From assembly GCA_050331115.1 (NCBI GenBank), contig JBHJHD010000053.1, forward strand, positions 1 through 23,892: a stretch of DNA of 23,892 bases, read 5' to 3'. The stretch is from JBCCAG01 sp050331115 (GTDB lineage: Bacteria > Cyanobacteriota > Cyanobacteriia > CAKZMO01). Shown here piece after piece: positions 15,272-22,187 of this stretch (position 1 is its first letter; each line of letters opens with the position of its first letter). A program made the translations under genes and the position numbers. The notes under the pieces were generated by a model. The model saw only the letters and a list, made by a program, of their open reading frames with translations, did no database searches and was not told the DNA's origin.

Positions 15272-15313
15272 CTCACATAAATGAGCTAAACGATGTGAGT
15301 CAAGTGATGTGAG
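15272..15313. promoter_or_regulatory. repeated CTCACAT/ATGTGAG motif between divergent genes
   Basis: CTCACAT (15272-15278) is followed by the reverse complement ATGTGAG at 15293-15299 and again, as GATGTGAG, at 15306-15313. The cluster lies between the STAND gene (minus) and the TPM gene (plus), where a shared operator would be expected. The half-site order is opposite to that of a CRP site. Confidence 0.35.
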
Positions 15314-15382
15314 CCTGCTGAATGCGGTTGCAATTGACCCGCTAGAGCGCGCTTCACCAGATCCTTCAACCCTATCAAAACC

Positions 15383-16321
15383 ATGGAATCTAGAGCTAAT
15401 CTCAAATTTGTGCCCCAGGTCGCTGCCGCAGGTCTGGCCAGCGTAGGCCCAGCGCTTTTCCCCTTGGGCAGCGCTGCGCTAACCGTACAAGAGGTGCCCA
15501 ATCCGCGTGCGGGGGGCGGCTGGGTTACCGATATGGCAGATTTACTTAGCGCAGAGACCGAAGCCCAGCTCAACCAGCTCATCGACCAGCAGGAGCAGGG
15601 CCAGGGCACCGAGATCGCGGTCGTCACCGTGCCCACCACCGCTCCAGCAGACTCTCCAAAAGCTTTCACCACTGAGCTATTCAACGTCTGGGGCGTCGGT
15701 AAGGCGGACCAAGACAACGGCATTCTGGTGCTGCTGTCTGAGGGCGATCGCCGCATCGAAATTGAAACGGGCTACGGCATAGAAGCCGTCTTGCCGGACG
15801 AAGCGGTGAGCCAGATTATCGACACCCAAATGACGCCGCAGTTTCAGAGCGGTGACTTTGACGCCGGCGTTGTTGCGGGCACCAAGGCGCTAATCGCCCA
15901 GACAAACGCCGCCGACCCTGTAGAGCCTGTAACAACAGAGACCGTTACGGGCTCCCCGAACGCACCAGGTCCAGGGGCAGCTTCCAATGGTCAGCCCAAC
16001 GGCGATGCCGGCATATCGACCGCAGGCCTGCTGGGACTTCTGGTTTGTGTGGGCGCTGCCGGAGCAGTTCTGGTGAACCGACTCAAGAGCGCCAGCGGCC
16101 GCGCCAAATCTAGCTCTAGACCCAAACCTAGATTTGGCCCTAATCGGAAGCGATCGCGATCGCGCAGCGCCGGTGCGGCTAGCGGCGGTGCTAGTGCTGC
16201 TAGTGCGGCTGGTGCGGCTGGTGCGGCTGGCGGCGGTGCTGCCGGCGGTGGGGGTTGTGGCGGTTCCGGCGGCTTTGGCGGCGGCTCTAGCGGCGGTGGT
16301 GGTGCAGGGGGCGGCTGGTAA
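15383..16321 (+). CDS. TPM-domain (YgcG-like) membrane protein
   Basis: The 312-residue protein has a hydrophobic N-terminal segment (about 8-34) probably serving as signal peptide. A TPM domain follows (about 36-175), with GGWVTDMADLLSAETEAQLNQLI, TEIAVVTVPT, FNVWGVGKADQDNGILVLLSEGDRRIEIETGYGIEAVLPD and the expected VSQIIDTQMTPQFQSGDFDAGV. A TM segment (about 211-232) is followed by an Arg/Ser/Lys-rich stretch and a Gly-rich tail ending GGGW, as in YgcG proteins. TPM proteins are linked to envelope or thylakoid membrane protein homeostasis, and some have phosphatase-like activity. This one is likely outside the cytosol by its signal, with a basic inner tail. DNA for the Ala/Gly tail contains 9-bp GTGCGGCTG repeats (about 16202-16230). 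No Shine-Dalgarno is seen before the ATG. Confidence 0.85.
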   Translation: MESRANLKFVPQVAAAGLASVGPALFPLGSAALTVQEVPNPRAGGGWVTDMADLLSAETEAQLNQLIDQQEQGQGTEIAVVTVPTTAPADSPKAFTTELFNVWGVGKADQDNGILVLLSEGDRRIEIETGYGIEAVLPDEAVSQIIDTQMTPQFQSGDFDAGVVAGTKALIAQTNAADPVEPVTTETVTGSPNAPGPGAASNGQPNGDAGISTAGLLGLLVCVGAAGAVLVNRLKSASGRAKSSSRPKPRFGPNRKRSRSRSAGAASGGASAASAAGAAGAAGGGAAGGGGCGGSGGFGGGSSGGGGAGGGW

Positions 16322-16405
16322 AGCCACCTGCGCTGTGGGTGTCTATAGTCCAACACTTGGGCAATAGCATTCAATCTCGCCTACTCATTCCTTCGGAGCG
16401 CCCCC

Positions 16406-16690
16406 ATGACAGACTGCAACCTCTCTCACGACTCTTACGACAGCGCGGCAAACGGCGCTGTGAATAGCCTCCACAACTATTCAGGCAAGGGCTCCATCAA
16501 CGCCCCTGCCTGGACCCGGCAGGCCGTAGCGATCACGGCCATACCGCCAAACCAAAAAGGCCGCGTCCACTTTCAGGGATCGGACTGGCCCGCTCGGAGC
16601 ATCCTCGCGCAAAGCGTTGCCCCTGGAGAGACGATCTACGTTCGGTACCGCCGTAACCTGACCCTCTACGTTGGCCCCAAACCAGACTAA
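16406..16690 (+). CDS. small NfeD-like (OB-fold) protein
   Basis: The 94-residue product has a polar N-terminus (about 1-40), then an NfeD C-terminal-type domain: KGRVHFQGSDWPARSI (residues 51-66) followed by VAPGETIYVRYRRNLTLYVGP (71-91). The G-V-F-G-W-A pattern and the G-V-X-V-X-L-X-V strand pattern are typical of the NfeD soluble domain, which in full-length NfeD proteins partners stomatin/SPFH proteins at membranes. Here there is no TM segment and no SPFH gene nearby, so it is probably a soluble cytosolic form of unknown partner. GGAG lies 7 nt before the ATG. It follows the TPM gene by 84 bp on the same strand and converges on the MBOAT gene. Confidence 0.75.
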   Translation: MTDCNLSHDSYDSAANGAVNSLHNYSGKGSINAPAWTRQAVAITAIPPNQKGRVHFQGSDWPARSILAQSVAPGETIYVRYRRNLTLYVGPKPD

Positions 16691-16700
16691 ACAGACCCAG

Positions 16701-18206
16701 CTAAAAGTCAAAGTAGATATACGGCAAGCTCTCGGACGGGGCCAGCAGCCAGGCCAAATAGATAAACACCGGCGCTAGCGCAATCTTGAGGTACCAGTTG
16801 AACTGCAGCTTTAGCCCCCGGCGAAACGCCTGTACAACTGCCATGCCCCCAAACACCGCTAGCAGCATCAGCACCACCTGGGGGCGGCTAGCCTGCAGCC
16901 CTTCGGCATAGATTTTGGGGGCAAACTGAATATCGGCGCTGTGACCGGCCAGTCGGCGGAGGGCAAGCCCGTAGGCCTGGGGTTCAGGAAGCCGAAAGAA
17001 AATCCACGAAAAGAACACCGTAGCCTGCGTCAGGCCCCAGCCCACCAGGCCTCCGAGAGGCTGACTCCAGAACTGGGCCACAGCGGGCGATCGCTTGGCG
17101 AGCTGATCCGTGAGCCGGTGGGCCGCCAGCGCGACCCCGTGAATCAGCCCCCAAATCATGAAGCCCCAGCCGGGATTGTGCCAGATGCCGGCAATCACCA
17201 TCACGACCACGAGATTGAAGCAGGTGCGGACAATGCCGCGGCGGGAGCCCCCTAGCGGGAAGTACAGATAGTTTCGGAGCCAGTCTCCTAAGGTGATGTG
17301 CCAGCGCCGCCAGAAATCGGCGATGCTGACTGAGAAATAGGGGGCGCGAAAGTTCTCAGGTAAATAGATGCCCAGCAGAATAGCGCTGCCGCGGGCAACG
17401 TCGACATAGCCGCTGAAATCGAGGTAGAGCTGCAGCCCATAGGCCGCCGTAGCCAGCCAAATGTCGCCGCTGCCGGCCCGCTCCAGGTTGGAAAAGCTGA
17501 GGTTAACCAGCGTTGCTAGGTGATCAGCCAGCAGCAGCTTTTTCAGCGCCCCCACCGCAATCAGCCAGAGCCCATCCACCACCTGCTCTAGGCGAGGCGG
17601 CAGGCGATGGGAGAGCTGCCCGTCCATCGCGTGGTAGCGGGTGATGGGGCCCGACAGCAGCTTGGGAAAGAACAGCTTGTAGGTTAAAAACTGCAGCAGA
17701 TGCGACGCGGCAGGCGCGCCGCGATAGACATCGACTAAGTAGGCAATGCATTCAAACACAAAGTAGCTGATGCCCAAGGGCGCAATCAGCTGCGCAACCG
17801 GGTCTACGTCGGGGGCTGACACCGGCAGATTGAGGGCTGGACGGGCGGCCGTTAGCAAGAAGGGCAGATACTTAAACCCCACCAGCACCAGCACCAGCAG
17901 GCCAATACCCAGCCACAGAAAAACCAGTCGCCTGCGGTTCCAGTCTGGGCCATGACCGAGATCATTCTCTCGGGGTGCCCCCCCCTCAAAGGCGTAGGGT
18001 TGGCCAGTGGCGAGCGATCGCCCAACGCTGAAGGTAATCAGCGCCAGCGCCAGCAGCAGCGGCACATACTGAATCTGCAGCGAGGCGTAGAACACTAGGC
18101 TTGCCGCAAGCAGCACCCCAAGCCGCAGCGCTCGCAACTCCTGCAGCCAGTACAGCGCCAGCACGCTGAGCAGGAAAATGCCGTAGGTGATCGAAAGTAG
18201 CGTCAT
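16701..18206 (-). CDS. MBOAT-family O-acyltransferase (AlgI-like)
   Basis: The 501-residue polytopic protein has the AlgI-branch MBOAT motifs: PLGISYFVFECIAYLVDVYRG (143-163), FFPKLLSGPITRY (179-191), LYLDFSGYVDVARGSAILLGI (260-280), FWRRWHITLGDWLRNYLYFPLGG (298-320, His303), GIWHNPGWGFMIWGLIHG (340-357) with the histidines 343 and 356 that are catalytic candidates. The protein ends in YIYFDF. AlgI-type enzymes pass acyl (usually acetyl) groups across the inner membrane to an SGNH-domain partner that acetylates a polysaccharide or cell-wall polymer. No AlgJ/SGNH gene is adjacent, so partner and target are unknown. WHN replaces the more frequent WHG. It is divergent from the fluoride-channel gene across 47 bp. 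Confidence 0.9.
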   Translation of the reverse strand: MTLLSITYGIFLLSVLALYWLQELRALRLGVLLAASLVFYASLQIQYVPLLLALALITFSVGRSLATGQPYAFEGGAPRENDLGHGPDWNRRRLVFLWLGIGLLVLVLVGFKYLPFLLTAARPALNLPVSAPDVDPVAQLIAPLGISYFVFECIAYLVDVYRGAPAASHLLQFLTYKLFFPKLLSGPITRYHAMDGQLSHRLPPRLEQVVDGLWLIAVGALKKLLLADHLATLVNLSFSNLERAGSGDIWLATAAYGLQLYLDFSGYVDVARGSAILLGIYLPENFRAPYFSVSIADFWRRWHITLGDWLRNYLYFPLGGSRRGIVRTCFNLVVVMVIAGIWHNPGWGFMIWGLIHGVALAAHRLTDQLAKRSPAVAQFWSQPLGGLVGWGLTQATVFFSWIFFRLPEPQAYGLALRRLAGHSADIQFAPKIYAEGLQASRPQVVLMLLAVFGGMAVVQAFRRGLKLQFNWYLKIALAPVFIYLAWLLAPSESLPYIYFDF

Positions 18207-18253
18207 GGCGCGATCGCGTCGTAGGGTAAGGGAACCGACAGCACAGCTTTATC

Positions 18254-18652
18254 ATGCTCAATTTAGCAGTTCGAGCCCCCCTCGCCGTGGCCCTAGGCGC
18301 GATCGGCGGCGCGCTGTGCCGCTACTACATCGGCCGGTGGATAACGCTCCACAGTTTTGTGGGCGGCGCTAGCGCCTTTCCCATTGGAACATTTGTGGTC
18401 AACGTCAGCGGCTGCCTGCTTATGGGAATCGCTGCCGCCCTGGGCAACCGACTTGACTTATCGTCCGATGCAAGACTGCTGATGACTACCGGGGGGCTAG
18501 GGGCCTACACCACTTTTTCCACCTACAGCCTAGAAACAGTTGACCTACTAGAGCGGGGGCGGTGGGAGATGGCCGGCGCGTATTGGATGGGCAGCGCTGC
18601 CTCAGGCCTCGCGGCACTGCGGTTGGGAATGGTGCTGGGGGCCTGGCGCTAG
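18254..18652 (+). CDS. crcB: fluoride channel FluC/CrcB
   Basis: The 132-residue protein with four membrane segments matches FluC/CrcB: GGALCRYYIGRW (18-29), FPIGTFVVNVSGCLLMG (42-58, pore Asn50) and GGLGAYTTFSTYSLE (80-94). It forms dual-topology dimers in the inner membrane that let toxic fluoride leave the cell. The second phenylalanine of the usual TTFSTF box is Tyr91 here. The ATG sits 47 bp from the divergent MBOAT start, and I found no fluoride riboswitch in this gap. The gene converges on the CRR6-like gene, whose stop is 30 bp away. Confidence 0.92.
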   Translation: MLNLAVRAPLAVALGAIGGALCRYYIGRWITLHSFVGGASAFPIGTFVVNVSGCLLMGIAAALGNRLDLSSDARLLMTTGGLGAYTTFSTYSLETVDLLERGRWEMAGAYWMGSAASGLAALRLGMVLGAWR

Positions 18653-18682
18653 CGGCTGATGGCGCTGTCTGGCTCGAAGCAG

Positions 18683-19153
18683 CTAAAACCCAATCAGCTC
18701 AAAGAACTGGTCATCAAGCTCATATCCCAATGTCTTGGTCATCAGCTTGACGCTGTTGCGCCCGGCCACGTCGCTTGCCTTGAGCCAGCGCACGATGTGG
18801 AATACCTTACTCATTACGAATAGCTCTAGGGCCTCAGGGTTGTACTGAATGCCGGTCTTACTGAACTGATGGGGCACCAGCATCGCGGTGTAGCGCGTCA
18901 GCTCCCCAGATTGCCAGTCTAGAAGGTAGGGCAGCCAGGGATAAGCCGCGTCGAGCGCCACAAACCACAGGCGGATTTCAGGAATTTCCGATAGCTCACG
19001 GGGATCAGCATCCTCCTGCGGGAAGTCGATGTCAAACGCGATAGGCGATCGCTGGGTCAGGGTTCCTGAGGCGCGCCGCTCGTCGATTATCGACTGAGCC
19101 GGAGTCAGATCGAGGGTGCCGATGTGGGATAGCGCCAGCGCAATGGTAGACAT
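18683..19153 (-). CDS. CRR6-family (DUF1817) NDH-1 assembly factor
   Basis: The product is 156 residues from the chosen ATG (MSTIALALSHIGTLDL). A TTG at 19177 would add eight residues (MLTPPYLL) with no better ribosome site, so the ATG is preferred. The sequence follows the CRR6/DUF1817 family: PEIRLWFVALDAAYPWLPYLLDWQSGELTRYTAMLVPHQFS, then GIQYNPEALELFVMSKVF and WLKASDVAGR. CRR6 is needed for maturation of NdhI and assembly of the hydrophilic arm of NDH-1 in chloroplasts and cyanobacteria, so it is expected in the cytosol. Together with ndhO at the left end it makes two NDH-1-related genes in the window, 17 kb apart and on opposite strands. Confidence 0.88.
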   Translation of the reverse strand: MSTIALALSHIGTLDLTPAQSIIDERRASGTLTQRSPIAFDIDFPQEDADPRELSEIPEIRLWFVALDAAYPWLPYLLDWQSGELTRYTAMLVPHQFSKTGIQYNPEALELFVMSKVFHIVRWLKASDVAGRNSVKLMTKTLGYELDDQFFELIGF

Positions 19154-19267
19154 GAGCAGATAAGGTGGGGTTAGCAAGTTAAACTAAACCGAGCAAAACT
19201 CAGTCTGGTAGACAATCTTAAAGCGTTTGCGCTAAGGTTGGAATAGTCTTCTAACTCGAAATCATAC

Positions 19268-19297
19268 TGAGTTCGTTTTAGGTGAGTTCGCTTTAGG
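19268..19297. repeat. 15-bp tandem repeat upstream of the Fur-family gene
   Basis: TGAGTTCGTTTTAGG (19268-19282) is followed at once by TGAGTTCGCTTTAGG (19283-19297), with one difference. It lies 140 bp upstream of the Fur-family start, in the 284-bp gap shared with the divergent CRR6-like gene. It could be a duplicated operator or a slippage product. Confidence 0.85.
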
Positions 19298-19437
19298 CAC
19301 ATCTGTCATATGAAATGCCGATGAGCTGGCCCGAACCTACTTATAAAGCTCTATCTTACGAGACTTTAGTAAGGGCTCAGCGCAGGACTTATCGCTTCCA
19401 GCCTTGATATTTGAGAACCTGTACTGATTAGTCCGAT

Positions 19438-19947
19438 ATGCAACAAGCCGCCCCTCCTAAGCCGATACGCTCTCTAGAGGATGCCTTTGCTCGCTGTCAA
19501 GACCTAGGAATGCGACTGAGTAAGCAGCGTCGCTACATCTTAGAGCTGCTGTGGAGTCAGAAGGAGCATCTCTCGGCTCGCGAAATCTACGACCGCCTCA
19601 CCCAGCAGGGAAAAGGCATCGGCCACACGTCAGTTTATCAGAATCTAGAGGCCCTTTCGGGTCAGCAGGTCATCGAGTGCGTTGACCGAGCAGATGGCCG
19701 TCTGTATGGAAGCGTCAGCGACTCCCACAGTCACGTCAACTGCCTGGATACCGAGCAGATTATGGACATCTACGTCCAGCTTCCCGATGAGCTCATTCAA
19801 AGGGTTGAGCAGCAGCTAGGGGTCAAGATTACGGACTATAGAATTGACTTTTTCGGCTATTCCCAAAACGGCGCTGAAAATGGCGCTGACCAAGGTGGCG
19901 CTACCCAGAACGGCAGCAGTCAAGGTGAGGCCAGTCAAAATAAGTAG
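19438..19947 (+). CDS. Fur-family regulator without CXXC motifs (PerR/FurC-like)
   Basis: The 169-residue protein has the Fur winged helix (about 24-90), with LSKQRRYILELLW, HLSAREIYDRL and recognition helix IGHTSVYQNLEAL (61-73), followed by RLYGSVSDSHSHVNCLD (88-104). The CXXC pairs that hold structural zinc in most Fur proteins are absent, and only H97, H99 and C102 remain of the HHHxxC region. From memory this fits the cyanobacterial group containing PerR/FurC, a peroxide-linked regulator, but the subgroup assignment is not certain. Residues of about 142-169 form a Gln/Gly/Asn/Ser-rich tail (NGAENGADQGG and onward) that is unusual for the family. It is a single-gene unit, and the 284-bp upstream gap contains a 15-bp tandem repeat. 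No Shine-Dalgarno precedes the ATG. Confidence 0.85.
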   Translation: MQQAAPPKPIRSLEDAFARCQDLGMRLSKQRRYILELLWSQKEHLSAREIYDRLTQQGKGIGHTSVYQNLEALSGQQVIECVDRADGRLYGSVSDSHSHVNCLDTEQIMDIYVQLPDELIQRVEQQLGVKITDYRIDFFGYSQNGAENGADQGGATQNGSSQGEASQNK

Positions 19948-20088
19948 AGCGCTAGCCCAGCGCAGCTTGAATACTGCCTCAGCCGTTCTCAACCTCGAAA
20001 AGCCTAGGCTCTGTCAGCGCATTGACGCCAGCCGCTGGCTCTGCCATCATACGCTCATGCTATTTGCGGCGAGGTAATTTGTACCGAA

Positions 20089-20113
20089 GCAACTGTCCCG
20101 GCAACCTGTCCCG
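20089..20113. repeat. 12/13-bp direct repeat upstream of the Trp-repeat protein gene
   Basis: GCAACTGTCCCG (20089-20100) and GCAACCTGTCCCG (20101-20113) are adjacent and differ by one inserted C. They lie about 50 bp before the gene at 20160. No function is evident. Confidence 0.7.
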
Positions 20114-20159
20114 GTAAGTTGACCTACCGTTAGCCTGTCTCGATTTCATCCCCGGCACT

Positions 20160-22130
20160 ATGCGTGACCTCAGCAGCTCTACCCATCCGCAAAGTGAGGC
20201 GATCGCCAGTCTTCGGCAAGCGCTGGTGGATCATCAACCTATTTCTCGGCAGCGTTCCCGGCGGCCCCAGCAGCGGACCGTGAACCTACCGAACTGGGTC
20301 TGGTTTCCGCTGCTGCTTTTGGGTCTAATGGGGACCGGAGGCATCGGGATGGTGGCGCTACAGTCGCTCTTAGAGCCGCCGCCCATACCGAACTGCCGCG
20401 CCCTTTCGCCCCTAGCTGCGCCCGCGAAGCGGCTCCACTGCGCCCAGCAGCTCGCAAGCACAGGGCGATCGGCACACCTCGTGGCCAGCATCAATATGCT
20501 CAGGTCCTGGGGACCTGAGCATTCCCTGTATTCTGAATCTCAGGCCCTGCTGACCGACTGGTCCTCAGCGCTTTTAGAAAATGCGGAGGACGCGCTCCAC
20601 GTCGCTGGGCTAGGGCCGGCCGTCAGGCTGGCGCGCTACATTCCGGCCAACAGCACGGTTTACAAGACAGCCCAGGCAAACATCGATGACTGGCGGCAGC
20701 AGTGGGCCGAGGGAGAGCGCGTTTATGAAGAGGCTGTTGCGGCCCTAGAGCAGCGGGACTGGAAGCAGGCGTCCCAGCAGGTCATTGCCTTGGGCGATTT
20801 AGACTCACCCTACTGGCACCAAACCCGAGCCAATGCCCTCAGCCTGCGCATCATTGCTGAGCAACAGGGCCATCAAACAGTGACGGCGGCGCAGAAAATG
20901 GCAGCGAGCCAGTCGCCAGATCAGCTCGCCGCCGCCCTGGTGCATATCCAGACTATTGCGCCTCAAACCTTTGCCCAAGAGGCCGCAGCGCCGCTGATCG
21001 AGACCTGGAGCAAGGCCGTCATCGAAGCGGCCGCAGCGAAACAGGCGGCGGGGCAGCTTGAGGAAGCCGTTCAGCTGGTCCAGGCGGTGCCCGTCGATCT
21101 GGCGATGCAGAGCGATTTTTCTCAGGCCCAGGATCTAATCCGCTACAGCCACGCGCAGCGCCTTGCCCGCCAGGCGAGTGAGCAGCCCGAGCGCTGGTGG
21201 CTATTGACGGAGGCTATAGCGGCAGCCCAGGCAATCGCCCCCCAGAGCGACCTTGCCGAGCGCCTTCAACCGCAGCTCTCACAATGGCGATCGCAGCTCA
21301 ACGCCAGAGGCCAGCTTCAGGTCGCTCAGGTAATCGCCAGCAGCGGTCAACGCCGGCTGCTGCAGTTTAGCTTGGCCCAGGCTGACGCGATCAAAGCCGA
21401 TAGCGACGCTAAGGTCCCGCTCCATGGCCAAGCGGACGCGCTGGGCCAGCGGTGGCGGCATGCCCTGGCCCAGATTGACGGTCGTCCCTACTTTACCCTG
21501 GCCCAGCAGACGGCAAAGCCCGGCACAGAGCAGGCCCTCAGCGACGCTATCGGCATCGCCGAGCCCCTTATAGCCTCGGGCATAGAATGGCCCCAGGTTC
21601 AGCAGGCCCTAACCGACTGGCGATCGCGCCTGCAAACGCTGGAGGACCGGCCTATTTTGACCCAGGCCCAGCAGCTCGCCGCCGATGGCGATTTTCAAGC
21701 AGCCGTCGCCAAGGTAGAGACCATTGCGGCGGGGCGATCGCTTCATGCCCAGGCCCAGAGCCTAGCCCAAGAATGGCAGGGGGCGCTGCGGGCCGTCGAG
21801 GACCGGGGTCGGCTGGACGACGCCAGAGCCCTCGCAGGTCGCTTACGGCTGAGCCGAGCTATCGAGCTTGCCCAGACCGTTGTCCCCGCCAGTGGGGCAG
21901 TGTATGACGAAGCCCAGGTCGCGATCGCCCAGTGGCAGCGGGAGCGAGATGAGATCTGGGCGCAGCGCGTCCAGTATGAGGCCCGCCCTGAGCCGCCAGC
22001 AAGCGCCCCAGTCAGCGCTCCAGTCGACGCCCCAACGAGCGCCCCAGCGAGCGCCGCACCGGTGGCTGAGCCGGCTACCCCCAACCCCTCTGACTCTCCC
22101 TACTATGGCTACTACGGGACTGCAGAGTAG
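20160..22130 (+). CDS. membrane-anchored Trp-repeat protein of unknown function
   Basis: The 656-residue product has a polar basic N-terminus, one TM segment (about 45-68) and a large extracytoplasmic region. After two cysteines (79, 94) comes a series of helical repeats of about 50-55 residues, each carrying a Trp in a pattern like AxxxxxxWxxxL: Trp134, 178, 283, 376, 432, 487, 539 and 592. The last three units share the linker LEDRPIL, AVEDRGRL or similar. The tail is Ala/Pro/Ser-rich (SAPVSAPVDAPTSAPAS) and ends YYGYYGTAE. I recognise it as a widespread type of cyanobacterial hypothetical protein, sometimes loosely labelled 'chromosome segregation ATPase', but there is no Walker motif, so that label is not supported. 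The orientation (N-in) suggests a periplasmic scaffold or spacer. A similar W-x-x-A helical unit ends the wzc-like kinase. Confidence 0.75.
   Translation: MRDLSSSTHPQSEAIASLRQALVDHQPISRQRSRRPQQRTVNLPNWVWFPLLLLGLMGTGGIGMVALQSLLEPPPIPNCRALSPLAAPAKRLHCAQQLASTGRSAHLVASINMLRSWGPEHSLYSESQALLTDWSSALLENAEDALHVAGLGPAVRLARYIPANSTVYKTAQANIDDWRQQWAEGERVYEEAVAALEQRDWKQASQQVIALGDLDSPYWHQTRANALSLRIIAEQQGHQTVTAAQKMAASQSPDQLAAALVHIQTIAPQTFAQEAAAPLIETWSKAVIEAAAAKQAAGQLEEAVQLVQAVPVDLAMQSDFSQAQDLIRYSHAQRLARQASEQPERWWLLTEAIAAAQAIAPQSDLAERLQPQLSQWRSQLNARGQLQVAQVIASSGQRRLLQFSLAQADAIKADSDAKVPLHGQADALGQRWRHALAQIDGRPYFTLAQQTAKPGTEQALSDAIGIAEPLIASGIEWPQVQQALTDWRSRLQTLEDRPILTQAQQLAADGDFQAAVAKVETIAAGRSLHAQAQSLAQEWQGALRAVEDRGRLDDARALAGRLRLSRAIELAQTVVPASGAVYDEAQVAIAQWQRERDEIWAQRVQYEARPEPPASAPVSAPVDAPTSAPASAAPVAEPATPNPSDSPYYGYYGTAE
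20496..20522. other. perfect 12-bp inverted repeat with 3-nt loop inside a coding region
   Basis: ATGCTCAGGTCC (20496-20507), loop TGG, then the exact reverse complement (20511-20522). It lies within the Trp-repeat protein gene, in codons for NMLRSWGPEHS. A perfect stem this long with a minimal loop is unexpected in coding DNA of mixed composition. Confidence 0.8.
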
Positions 22131-22147
22131 TGCTACCGTAGTAGCCA
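22106..22147 (+). terminator. 12-bp perfect hairpin straddling the stop codon
   Basis: TGGCTACTACGG (22106-22117) and its exact reverse complement (22136-22147) enclose an 18-nt loop that holds the stop codon (22128-22130) of the Trp-repeat gene. The left arm encodes the YGYYG end of the protein. No T-tract follows. It may terminate transcription poorly or stabilise the message before the next gene. Confidence 0.5.
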
Positions 22148-22187
22148 CAGGACTCCGTCCGGTTGTCGCCCCATGCGGTCCCGCACT

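Noticed and set aside
15272..15313. CRP-type (TGTGA-N6-TCACA) site
   Set aside because: Half-sites are in the reverse order and wrong spacing.
15991..16374. Minus-strand Pro-rich open frame opposite the TPM gene
   Set aside because: It is the antisense of the Gly/Ala-rich tail; composition explains the long open frame.
18207..18253. Possible fluoride riboswitch before crcB
   Set aside because: The 47-bp gap is too short and lacks the conserved pairing and GAACC...CUGAUG elements.
20160..22130. Chromosome segregation ATPase annotation
   Set aside because: No Walker A/B motif and a single TM with an extracytoplasmic repeat region do not support an ATPase.
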